Both the position numbers and the translations under genes were made by a program. Source: Notamacropus eugenii (taxonomy: Eukaryota; Chordata; Mammalia; Diprotodontia; Macropodidae). From it: a stretch of DNA of 64,000 nucleotides. This document shows, piece by piece, positions 25,715-34,828 of the stretch. Position 1 is the first letter of the stretch; every line of letters starts with the position of its first letter. The DNA is taken from positions 17,512,479-17,576,478 of the forward strand of contig NC_092872.1 in NCBI RefSeq assembly GCF_028372415.1, in the 5' to 3' direction. Below the pieces are notes generated by a model, which worked only from the letters and a program-made list of their open reading frames with translations, was not told the DNA's origin and ran no database searches.

Positions 25715-27007
25715 AGGGGATGGAGTCAAGATGGTGGAGTAACAGCTCCCAAGATGTCCAGACAAATACCTGTAAAAAATGGCTCTAAACAAATCCTGGC
25801 ACTTCAGTACCCACGGAATGATAAAGTGAAGCAAATCTCCAGGCCAAAACAGCCTGGAAGGTCCCTGGGAAGTGTCTACCCCACCGTAGTCAGAATAGAG
25901 TGCAGTCCAGTGTATGTTGTGACAGCACAGACAGGACCTGAGCTGGCCATGGGGGGGAATTGAATCTCATGCTCCTGTGGCATTTTCCAGACTTCAGGAC
26001 TCCAAAACACCGAGGACAAATTGGAAGGTCAGTGGAAAAAGCCTGTGGGACCAGTGCAAGTGGGTAGAGTGGTCAATTCCCAGCCACAGGGCAACAGAGG
26101 AGGAAGGGGCAAAGGAACTCTCACAGGAGCACAGGAGCATTAGGGGCAGCTTCAGCCACTCTTTCTGGAGCTCTAGGCCCACAGACTGTGGAGGGATTCA
26201 GTAGTTGACAGTACCCTCCCCACACCCACTGGAAGCAGAGATCTACCTTAACAAAGAGCTCAAAAGTCAAGTAAATCCTTAAGTAAATGAGCAAAAACTG
26301 GAAAAAAAAAATCAGACTATAGAATCTTACTTTGGTGACAAGAAAGACCAAAGTATGCTAACAGAAGAAAATAAAGTCAAAGTTTCCCCCTACAAAGGCA
26401 TCCAAGAAAAGTATGAATTGGTCTCAGGCCATGGAAGAGCTAAAAAAAGAATTTTGAAAATCAAGTAAGAGAAGTGGAGCCAAAGTTGGAAAGAGAAATG
26501 AGAGTGATGGAAGAAAATCATGAAAAATGGACCAATTGTTTCAAGGAGACCCAAAAAAATGCTGAAGAAAATAATACCTTTAAACATAGGCTAACTCAAT
26601 TGGCACAAGAGGTTCAAAAAGCCAATGAGGAGAAGAATGCTTTAAAAAGAAGAATTAGCCAAATGGATAAGGAGGTTCAAAAGTTCACTGAAGAAAATAG
26701 TTCTTTAGAAGTTAGAATGGAACAGATGGAAGTTAATGACTTTATGAGAAACTATAATGGTCATTCAAACTATGGCACTAACTGAAAGCCATGATAAAAA
26801 AAAAAAAAACAACCTAGATATCATGTTTCATGAAATTATCAAGGAAAATTGCCCTAGTATTTTAGACCAGAAGGTAAAATAAATATTGAGACAATCCACC
26901 AAACACCTCCTGAAAAAGATTTGAAAAGAAAAACTTCTAGGAATATTGTAGCCAAATTCCAGAATTGCCAAGTCATTGGATATTCACAAGATCTAGCAGC
27001 TTCTATA
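25715..27007 (+). mobile_element. HAL1 element, 5' UTR plus part of ORF1
   Basis: Starts gggatggagtcaagatggtgg, the 5' end shared with other L1/HAL1 copies here. 25715-26380 is 5' UTR with an internal 167-bp duplication. 26380-27007 holds broken ORF1: coiled-coil heptads in 26474-26785 (EVQKANEEKNALKRRISQMD), then IIKENCPSIL- and NIVAKFQNCQ-like pieces. It is cut in the RITQDLAAS region at about 27007 by a minus-strand element. Confidence 0.8.
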
Positions 27008-27426
27008 TTATATATGTTTACTTATTTATTTTTAGTTTTCAGCATTCATTTCCGCAAAATCTTGAGTTCTAACTTTTCTCCCCATCTCTCCCCTCCCTCC
27101 ACCCCCTAACACTTTCCATGCTGCTTACCCCTTCCCTCAATATTACCTCCTTTCTATAACAAAACACCTTTCCCTTAGCCCCATCTCCTCTCTTTTCACG
27201 TAGGGCAGGATAGATTTCTATATCCTATTACCTGTATTTCTTATTTCCCAGTTGTATGCAAAAACAATTCTCAACATTCATTACTGAATTTGAGTTCCAA
27301 CTCCTATTCCTTCCTCCCTCCCCATTCATCCCCAGTGAGAAGGCAAGCAATTCAATAGAGGATATATATGCATAGTTTTGCAAAAGACTTCCTCAGTAGC
27401 CATGTTGTATAAGACTAACTATATGT
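27008..27426 (-). mobile_element. HAL1, antisense, 3' terminal segment
   Basis: The start (27015-27090), read on the minus strand, is the HAL1 3' end: gaactcaagattttgcgg, aaatgaatgctgaaaactaaaaataaataa. It is followed by 3' region sequence matching 30060-30140 of the sense copy. It is interrupted at 27427 by an L1 3' end and continues at 30583. Confidence 0.72.
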
Positions 27427-27679
27427 CTTTATTATTATTATTATTATTAATTATTATTTTGTTTTCAGTCACTTCCATATAACTTAGATTTTTCCCCTCC
27501 CTTCCCCTGCTTCCCCCCTCCCTCCCCACTCCCTCCCCGAGTCAGCATACAATTTTATATAGGTTCTACAATACATTCCTATTAAATACATTTTCACCTT
27601 AGTCACGTTGCATAGAAGAATTAAAATGAATGGGAGAAATCATAAAACAAACCAAAATATGATGCAAAAGAAAATGATC
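27427..27679 (-). mobile_element. L1 3' end (5'-truncated), left half
   Basis: (TTA)n tail at 27427-27450, then the young-type L1 3' UTR in antisense with its G-rich tract (27493-27539 on the minus strand) and 'catacaattttatataggttctacaatacattcctatt', matching 34128-34172. Cut at 27679 by the full-length HAL1; the rest is 30447-30582. Confidence 0.85.
27669..27679 (+). repeat. Target-site duplication of the HAL1, left
   Basis: AGAAAATGATC, identical to 30436-30446 on the other side of the HAL1. Confidence 0.85.
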
Positions 27680-27688
27680 AGGGCAGAG

Positions 27689-27700
27689 CCAAGACGGCGG
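27689..27700 (+). promoter_or_regulatory. YY1-like motif at HAL1 5' end
   Basis: CCAAGACGGCGG, about 10 bases inside the element. It differs by one base (T to C) from the YY1-type AAGATGGCGG found at the start of the full-length L1. In human L1 the same position carries a YY1 site that sets transcription start. Confidence 0.5.
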
Positions 27701-28356
27701 AGTAGAAAGACGCACATACACATAGCTCAGAACCCACAACTCACAGAGCAGCTAGAGGGGACCAACTCACAGTGAATTCTGCACCCAGAGGCCACGGAAT
27801 ATTGGAGCGAGGGAGATTTCTGTTCCGGAGAGACCTGCAAACCTCTCGTAAAAGGTCCGTCGCGCTGCGGACGCGGAGCCCAGCCCGGACCTGCGGCTGC
27901 CACGGCTCGAGAGGTACAGATTCGAGCAGGCTTCAGAGACGCGATCTCCAGTGGCGGCACAAGCCCCCGCACTCACAGGTGATGAGGGTCGGTGAGAGAG
28001 TCTCTTTGGCGGGTCAAGAGGGGAGTGGGGTGCCCCCATGGCTCGGGCCCCCACCCCAGGAGATAGAAGCTGAGAGGCGGCTGCAGACAGGGGCTCCCCA
28101 AGCGGGCGGGAGCCTGGATCCATTGTGGAAGGTCTGTGCATAAACCCCCTAAGGGAACAGAGCCTGAGAGACGGCCCTGCCCCGACCTGATCATCTGAAC
28201 TTAATTCTCACACTGAATAGCAGCCCTGCCCCCGCCAAAAGCCCTAAGGCTGGGGAGCAGCAATTGAATCTCAGTCCCCAAATGATGGCTGGGAGGATCA
28301 GGAGGCGAGGTGGGTGTGAGGAGAATATTCAGAAGTCAAGCCACTGGCTGGGGAGA

Positions 28357-29370
28357 ATGCCTAGAAAAGGGAAAAGAAATAAAACTATTGAAGGGTACTT
28401 TCTCGGAGAAAAGACACTTCCTCCCTTCCTTTCTGACGAGGAAGAACAATGCTTACCATCAGGCAAAGACACAGAAATCAAGGATTCTGTGTCCCAGACC
28501 ACCCAATGGGCTCAGGCCATGGAAGAGCTCAAAAAGAATTTTGAAAATCAAGTTAGAGAGGTGGAGGAAAAACTAGGAAGAGAAATGAGAGGGATGAAAG
28601 AGAAGCATGAAAAGCAGATCAGCTCCCTGCTAAAGGAGAAGCAAAAAAATGTTGAAGAAATTAGCACTTTGAAAACTAGTGTAACTCAATTGGCAAAAGA
28701 GGTTCAAAAGGCCAATGAGGAGAAGAATGCTTTCAAAAGCAGAATTAGCCAAATGGAAAAGGAGATGCAAAAGCTCACTGAAGAAAATAGATCTTTCAAA
28801 ACTGGAATGGTACAGATGGACGCTAAGGACTTTATGAGAAAGACAGATATCACAGAACATAGCGTGCAGATTCGAAAAATGGAAGATAATGTGAAATATC
28901 TTATTGGAAAAACAACTGACCTGGAAAATAGAATCAGGAGAGACAATGTAAAAATTCTGAGACTATCTGAAAACCATGATCAAAAGAAGAGCCTAGACAT
29001 CATCTTCCATGAAATTATCAAGGAAAACTGCCCTGAGATTCTAGAACCAGAGGACAAAATAAATATTCAAGGAATCTGCAGAACACCGCATGAAAGAGAT
29101 CCAAAAAGAGAAACTCCTAGGAGCACTGTGGCCAAATTCCAGAATTCCCAGGTGAAAGAGAAAATATTGCAAGCAGCTAGAAAGAAACAATTCAAGTATT
29201 GTGGAAGTACAATCAGAATAACACAAGATCTAGCACCCTCTACATTAAGTGATCGAAGGGAATGGAATAGGATATTCCAGAAGTCAAAGGAACTAGGACT
29301 AAAACCAAGAATCACCTACCCAGCAAAACTGAGTATAATACTTCAGGAGAAAAAAATGGTCTTTCAATGA
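28357..29370 (+). pseudogene. HAL1 ORF1 protein, C-terminally frameshifted
   Basis: ATG at 28357 (MPRKGKRNKTIEGYF) is chosen because the antisense HAL1 copy has the same start region; in-frame ATGs also exist at 28282 and 28285. Domains: basic start with a KTIEGYF motif (residues 9-15); acidic LSDEEEQ (about 26); a coiled coil with heptads (about 50-165, AKEVQKANEEKNAFKSRI, MEKEMQKLTEEN); an RRM-like region (VKYLIGKTTDLENR to IIKENCPEIL); and the C-terminal domain (STVAKFQNSQVKEKILQAA, RITQDLAPSTL, KPRITYPAKLSI). This is the L1 ORF1p layout: a trimeric RNA-binding chaperone. An extra A in the A7 run at 29350-29356 shifts the frame and gives the stop at 29370, so about 35 conserved residues plus a tail are lost. 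Further stops occur just downstream in the correct frame. Confidence 0.88.
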
Positions 29371-29579
29371 AATAGAGGATTTTCAAATTTTCTTGATGAA
29401 AAGACCAGAGCTAAAAAGAAAATTTGACTTTCTAACACAAGAATGAAGAGAACCATGAAAAGGTGAACAGCAAAGAGAAGTCATAAGGGACTTACTAAAG
29501 TTGAACTGTTTACATTCCTACATGGAAAGACAATATTTGGAACTCTTGAAACATTTCAGTATCTGGGTACTGGGTGGGA

Positions 29580-29625
29580 GTACACACACACACACATGCA
29601 CACACGCACACATACGTAGAGACAG
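29580..29625. repeat. (CA)n microsatellite in HAL1
   Basis: CA/CG repeats, placed just after ORF1 as in the other HAL1 copies. Confidence 0.95.
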
Positions 29626-30435
29626 AGTGCACAGAGGGAACCGAAGAGGATGGGATCATATCTCAAAAAAAAAATGAAATCAATCAGTGAGAGAGAAATA
29701 TTGGGAGGAGAAAGGGAGAAGTTGAATGGGGCAAATTATCTCTCATAAAAGAGGCAAGCAAAAGACTTATTAGTGGAGGGATAAAGAGGGGAGGAAAGAG
29801 AAAAACATGAGGTCTACTCTCATCACATTCCACCAAAGGAAAGAATAAAATGCACACTCATTTTGATAGGAAAACCTATCTCATAATACAGGAGAGTGCG
29901 GACAGGGGCACAAGCAGGGTGGCGGGGAGGATGGAGGAGAGGGCATGGGGAGGAGAACGCCATCTGAGGTCGACACTCATGGGGAGGGAAAGGATCATAA
30001 GAGAATAGAAGTAATGGGGGACAGGATAGGATGGAGGGAAATATAGTTAATCCTATACAATACAACTAGTATAGATATCATTTGCAAAACTACACAGATT
30101 TGGCCTATATTGAATTGCTTGTCTTCCAAGGGGAAGGGGTGGAGAGGGAGGGAGCTAAAGATGTTGGAACTCAAAGTGTTAGGATCAAATGTAATGTTCT
30201 TAACACTGGGAATTAAGAAATACAGGTTAAGGGGTCAAGAAAGCTATCTGGCCTTACAGGACAAAAGAGAAGACGGAGACAAGGGCAGGAAGGGAGGATA
30301 GAGGGGAGAGCAGATTGGTCACAGGGGCAATTAGAATGCTTGGATTTGGGGGATGGAGGGGAGAAAAAAAGGGGAGAAAATTTGTAACCCAAAATGTTGT
30401 GAAAATAAATGTTAAAAGTTAAATAAAAAAAAAAT

Positions 30436-30446
30436 AGAAAATGATC
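30436..30446 (+). repeat. Target-site duplication of the HAL1, right
   Basis: AGAAAATGATC, identical to 27669-27679. Confidence 0.85.
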
Positions 30447-30582
30447 TGCTACATTGTACAATCAAATTCCATAGTTCTTTCTCTGGATGCGAAAGGCATT
30501 TTGCCTTAAAAGACCATTAGGAATATTTTAAGTTCTTGTATTGCAATAAAGTTCTAAGTCTACCAAAAAAAATCCTCAAACA
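30447..30582 (-). mobile_element. L1 3' end (5'-truncated), right half
   Basis: 'tgctacattgtacaatcaaattccatagttctttctctgga' and 'gaaaggcattttgcctt...aagttctaagtctacc' match 34279-34425 of the full-length L1 in the same orientation. It is the continuation of 27427-27679 and ends at about 30582, where HAL1 sequence resumes. Confidence 0.85.
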
Positions 30583-30780
30583 GTAAGCTTCACTTTTTTC
30601 CTCTCACCTCCTCCCTTTTCTTCTCCATTGGCTAAACTTATTCTTGCCTCTTTTATGAGTGACAGTTTCCCCCATTCCATTTCCCCCTTTCTCATACCCA
30701 ATATATTCCTCTCTCACCTCTCAATTTTATTTTTTTAGATATCATCCCTTCTTATTCAACTCACCCTGTGCTCTCTGTCT

Positions 30781-30834
30781 ATACACACACACACGCACGC
30801 ACACACATATGTATATACATACATATGTGTGTGT
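30781..30834. repeat. CA/TA microsatellite in HAL1
   Basis: Mixed CA, CG and TA repeats after ORF1 of the antisense HAL1. Confidence 0.9.
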
Positions 30835-30886
30835 ATAATCACTCCAAATACCAAAATACTCAGAAAAGTCTCAATAATTACAAATA

Positions 30887-32084
30887 TTATCTTTCTGTGT
30901 AGGAATGTAAACAGTTCAATTTTAGAAAGTCCTTTATGATTTCTCTTTCCTGTTCACCTTTTGGTGCTTCTCTTGCTTCTTTTGTTTGAAAGTTAAATAT
31001 TCTTTTCAGTCCTGATTTTTTCATCAAGAATGCTTGAAAGTTCTCTATATCACTGAATGACCACTTTTTCCCCTGAAGTATTATACTCACTTTTGTTGAG
31101 CAGGTGATTCTTTGTTTTAATCCCAGTTCCTTTGACTTCCGGAATACTATATTCCAAGTCCCTCGATCCCTTCATGGAGAAGTTTTCAGATTCTGTGTTA
31201 TTCTGAGTGTATTTCCACAGCACTCGAATTTTTTTCTTTCTAGCAGCTTGGAATATTTTGCTTGACCTGGGATCTTTGGAATTTGTCTATGACATTCCTA
31301 GGAGTTTCTTTTTTTGGATCTCTTTCAGGAGGTGATCGTTGGATTCTTTCTATATTTATTTTACCTTCTGATTCTAAAATATTAGGGCAGTTTTCCTTGA
31401 TAATTTCATGAAAGATGGTGTGTAGGCTCTTTTCTTGGTCATGGCTTTCAGGTAGTACTATCATTTTTAAATTATCTCTCCTGGATCTATTTTCCAGGTC
31501 AGCTGTTTTTCCAATGAGATATTTCACATTATCTTCCATTTTTTCATTCCTTTGGTTTTGTTTTGTAATTTCTTTGCTCCTCATAAAGTCATTAGCTTCC
31601 ATCTGCTCAGTTCTAGTTTTTAAAGAACTCTTTTCTTCAATGAGTTTTTAAACCTCTTTTTCCATTTGACTAATTCTGCTCTTTAAAGCGCTTTTCTTCC
31701 CATTGGCTTTTTGGGCCTGTTTTGCCATTTGAGTTAGTTTAGTTTTTAAGGTGTTAATTTTTTCAGCATTTTTTTTGAGTGTTATTTGCAAGTGGTTGAC
31801 TTGCTTTTCATAGTTTTTTTCTGCATCACTCTGATTTCTCTTCCCAATTTTTTCTCCACCTCTCTTATTTGATTTTCAACATCAGTTTTGAGCTCTTCCA
31901 TGTCCTGCGACCATTGCATATTTATTTTGGAGGTTTTGCTTGAAAAAGCCTTGATTTTTGGGTCTTCCTCTGACGACCTAAATTCTTCCTCCTCATCTGA
32001 AAGGGTGAAATAAAATACCTGCTTGCCAAGAAAGAAGCCTTCTATTGTCTTATTCTTTTTCCCTTTTTTGGTCATTTTCCCCAA
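30887..32084 (-). pseudogene. HAL1 ORF1 relic
   Basis: Reads in at least three frames: 32084-31782 (N-terminus KNKTIEGFFLGKQ, acidic LSDEEEE, then MEELKTDVENQIREVEKKLG), 31602-31240 (KYLIGKTADLENRSRRDN, MIVLPESHDQEKSL, IIKENCPNIL, ERDPKKETPRN) and 31090-30887 (GKKWSFSDIENFQAFLMKK and the HAL1-type tail LKLNCLHSYTER). The last block shows where HAL1 ORF1 normally ends (TAA at 30887-30889). Not translatable as one protein. Confidence 0.82.
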
Positions 32085-32378
32085 AAAGTTACTTAACTTT
32101 TGAGTTCTTTTGTCAGGGAGGAGCTCAGGGCTGAGATTCAGATCAGCTACTCAATTCCTCCAGTGGCTATAGGTGGAGGGCTCCAAAAATGGAAACTGCT
32201 GCTGCTGCAGTGGCAGCTGCCATGTGACTCAAGACCATGTTCCCCTCTCCTGGGTGATAGAACCTTCTCAGTGACCTTTGAAGCTATCTGTGGCAATTGT
32301 GGGTTGAGCATCCCGGGAACTGCTACTTCCAGTCCCTCCATGAAGTCTGTTCAGGGTGCTGTCCCTGCCATGTCAGGC

Positions 32379-32468
32379 TGCGCTCTGTGCTTCCTGGTAT
32401 GCACTGCATGTGCTCTGTGCCTTCTAGGGTGTGTTGCATGTGCTCTGCATTTCCTGGACTGCACTGAG
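32379..32468. repeat. 30-bp tandem repeat, 3 units
   Basis: Three units of exactly 30 bp (32379-32408, 32409-32438, 32439-32468), each of the form TG-YGCTCTG-...-TGCA. They lie in the HAL1 5' UTR and read as a 10-residue Cys-Ala-Leu repeat on the plus strand, which is not a real protein. Confidence 0.85.
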
Positions 32469-32484
32469 TGTTTCCCAGGATTTT

Positions 32485-34027
32485 TTGCCAAAAAGTGAGT
32501 TCTTATTGAAGAAGCTGGGGTCCCTGGGTTTATCAAACATTATATTGTATATGTATTAACTACTGTGACTTAAGTACCTAACCTATTCCACTGGTCTATC
32601 ACTCTGTTTCTTAGCCAGTACCAAGGGGTTTTGATGATTGCTGCTTTACAGTTCAGTTTGAAATCTGGTAGGGCTAGGTAACCTTCCCTAGCTTTACTTT
32701 TCATTAGTTCTCTTTATATTCTGGGCTGTTCGTTTTTCCAGATGAATTTCGATATTATTTTTTCTAGCTCTAGAAAATAATTATCTGGTAGTGTGATTGG
32801 TATGGCACTGAATAAGTAAATTAATTTAGGTAGAATTGTCATTTTTATTATATTAACTTAACCTACACCTGAGCAACTCATATTTTTCCACTTACTTAGA
32901 CCTGGCTTTTTTTGTGAGAAGTGTTTTGTAATTGCGTTCATATGGGTTTATTTTGGCAGGTGGACTCCCAAATATTTTATAGTGTCTACTGTAGTGTTAA
33001 ATGGAATTTTGCTTTCTATATCTTGCTGTTGGATTTTGTTAGTAATGTATGGAAATGCAGATGAGTTGTGAGGGTTTATTTGTAACCTGCAACTTTGCCA
33101 AAGTTGTTTATTATTTCAGGTAGATTTTTACTTGACTCTCTGGGATTCTCTATGTATATCATCATGTCATCTGCAAAGAGTGATGACTTAGTTTATTTTT
33201 TGCCTATTCTAATTCCTTCAATTTCTTTTTCTTCTCTTATTGCTATGGTTAGCATTTCTCATACTATATTGAATAACAGTGGTGATAATGGACATCTTTG
33301 TTTCACCCTTGATCTTATTGGGAATGCATCTAGCTTGCCTCCATTGCATATAATGCTTGCTGATGGTTTTAGCTAGATACTGTTTATTATTTTATGAAAA
33401 GATTAATTTATTCCTATGCTTCCCAGTGTTTTCAATAGGAATGGGTGTTGTATTTTGTCAAAAGCTTTTTCTGCATCTATTGAGATAATCATGTGATTTC
33501 TTTTAGTTTCATTGTTGATATGATCAATAATGCTAATAGTTTTTCTAAGATTAACTAGCCCTACATTCCTGGTATAAATCCTGCCTGATCATAATGTATT
33601 ATTCCTGTGATAAATTCATGTATTCTTTTTGCTAATATCTTATATAAAATTTTTGCATCTATATACTTTAGAACAGTTGGATTATAATTTTCTTTCTCTG
33701 TTTTGGCTCTTTCTGGTTTAGCTTGTTTCATAAAAAGTATTTGGCAGAACTCCTTCTTCAGCAATTTACCCAAATACTCTTTATAGTATTGGAATTAACG
33801 GTTCTGTAAATGTTTGATAGAATTTACTTTTATATCCTTCTGGCCCTGGAGATCTTTTTCCTAGGAAGTCCATTGATGCCTTGCTCAATTTTCTTTTCTG
33901 AGATTGGGTTACTTAAGTACTCAGCTTCCTCTTCTGTTATTCTTGGCAATTTACCTTTTTTAAAATAATCAACCTTATCATTTAGATTGTCTAATTTATG
34001 GGCATACAGTTGGATTAAGTGATTTCT
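32485..34027 (-). mobile_element. Older L1, ORF2 reverse-transcriptase part
   Basis: Aligns collinearly with 35452-37015 of the full-length L1 and carries many indels and stops. 33561-33773 gives [20 protein letters not shown] then [14 protein letters not shown] RT block and [12 protein letters not shown]; 33830-34069 gives [18 protein letters not shown]. The same element continues at 40967 after the inserted young L1. Its 3' end (beyond 32485) is missing. Confidence 0.88.
34012..34027 (+). repeat. Target-site duplication of full-length L1, left
   Basis: GGATTAAGTGATTTCT, identical to 40967-40982. It belongs to the older L1 that served as target. Confidence 0.95.
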
Positions 34028-34085
34028 TTTTTTTTTTTTTGTTTTGTAATGTTTAACTATCACTGCCATACAATTGCGATTTTAT

Positions 34086-34124
34086 CCCCCCCACCTAACC
34101 CCCACTCCCCCCCTCCCTCCCCAC
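34086..34124 (-). other. G-rich tract in L1 3' UTR (potential G4)
   Basis: On the minus strand, runs of 4-8 G separated by 1-4 bases, upstream of the poly(A). Position conserved in the L1 3' ends at 18343-18383 and 27493-27539. Confidence 0.8.
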
Positions 34125-34409
34125 GACTGCATACGATTCTGTATAGATTCTACATATACTTTCCTATTGAGTATATTTTCACTATAGTCATGCTATGTAG
34201 TCAGACTAAGATAAATGAAAGAAATCGTATAACAAATCAGAACATGATACACAAACACATACACATACACAAACATGATCTGCTACAATATGTGAGTGAC
34301 TTCCATATTTCTCTCTCTGAGTGTGGCAGGCATTTTGCCTTGAGATCCTCCATTGGGATTTTTTTTTTTTTTTGGTAAGAAGTTCTTGTGTTATTACAAA
34401 AATCTAAGT

Positions 34410-34828
34410 CTACCAGAAAAAACTCTCACACACTGTGGTTGTTGCTGTGCATAAAGTTCTCCTGGTTCTGCTCCTTTCACTCAGCATCAGGTCATATAAG
34501 TCCTTCCAGGCCTCTCTGAAGTCTTCTTGTTCATCATTTCTTATGGCACAATAGTACTCCATTACATTCATATACCATAATTTATTCAGCCATTCCCCAA
34601 TTGATGGACATCCCCTTGACTTCCAGTTTTTGACAACTACATAGAGTGCTGCTATAAATATTTTTGTACATGTGGGACCCTTTCCCATTTTTATGATCTC
34701 TTGGGGATATAGTCCTAGTAGCGATATTGCTGGGTCAAAGGGTATGCACATTTTTGTAGCCCTTTGGGCTTAGTTCCAAATTGCTCTCCAGAATGGTTGG
34801 ATGCGCTCGCAGCTCCACCAACAACGAA
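34410..34828 (-). pseudogene. L1 ORF2 C-terminal segment, out of frame
   Basis: The end of ORF2 beyond a frameshift. Compared with the copy at 17302-18440, one A is missing from a short A run at 34870-34872, and a TAT-to-TAA stop stands at 34770-34772. After it the frame is open to 34410 ([44 protein letters not shown]). This part is the conserved C-terminal domain. Confidence 0.9.

Larger units (their letters stand above)
27680..30435 (+). mobile_element. HAL1 element, full length (2.75 kb)
   Basis: Begins agggcagagccaagacggcgg and ends in ttaaaagttaaataaaaaaaaaa. An 11-bp target duplication flanks it. The order is: a CpG-rich 5' UTR (27680-28350), one ORF for an L1 ORF1-like protein (to 29370), a CA microsatellite (29580-29625), then a purine-rich 3' region. 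No ORF2 is present. HAL1 is non-autonomous and needs an L1 reverse transcriptase. The low number of lesions and retained CpGs suggest a young copy for this window. The inserted-into sequence (an L1 3' end) reads on correctly across the duplication. Confidence 0.92.
30583..32484 (-). mobile_element. HAL1, antisense, main body
   Basis: From right to left on the minus strand: a 5' UTR (32484-32090, with a 30-bp triplicated repeat), the ORF1 start (MTKKGKKNKTIEGFF near 32075), an acidic LSDEEEEF stretch, the coiled coil (31880-31620), the RRM-like part (31602-31380), the C-terminal domain (31340-31000), ORF1 end at 30887, a CA repeat and 3' region to 30583. Several frameshifts split ORF1. Its 3' end continues at 27426-27008. 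The junction at 32484/32485 to an L1 ORF2 fragment is abrupt. Confidence 0.82.

Noticed and set aside
27767..28143. Two overlapping frames of about 124 codons in GC-rich DNA
   Set aside because: They lie in the CpG-rich HAL1 5' UTR, where stop codons are rare. No family match and no conservation with the other HAL1 5' UTRs.
32100..32498. 132-codon plus-strand cysteine-rich frame
   Set aside because: It is antisense to a HAL1 5' UTR, and the Cys-Ala-Leu repeats come from the 30-bp triplication.
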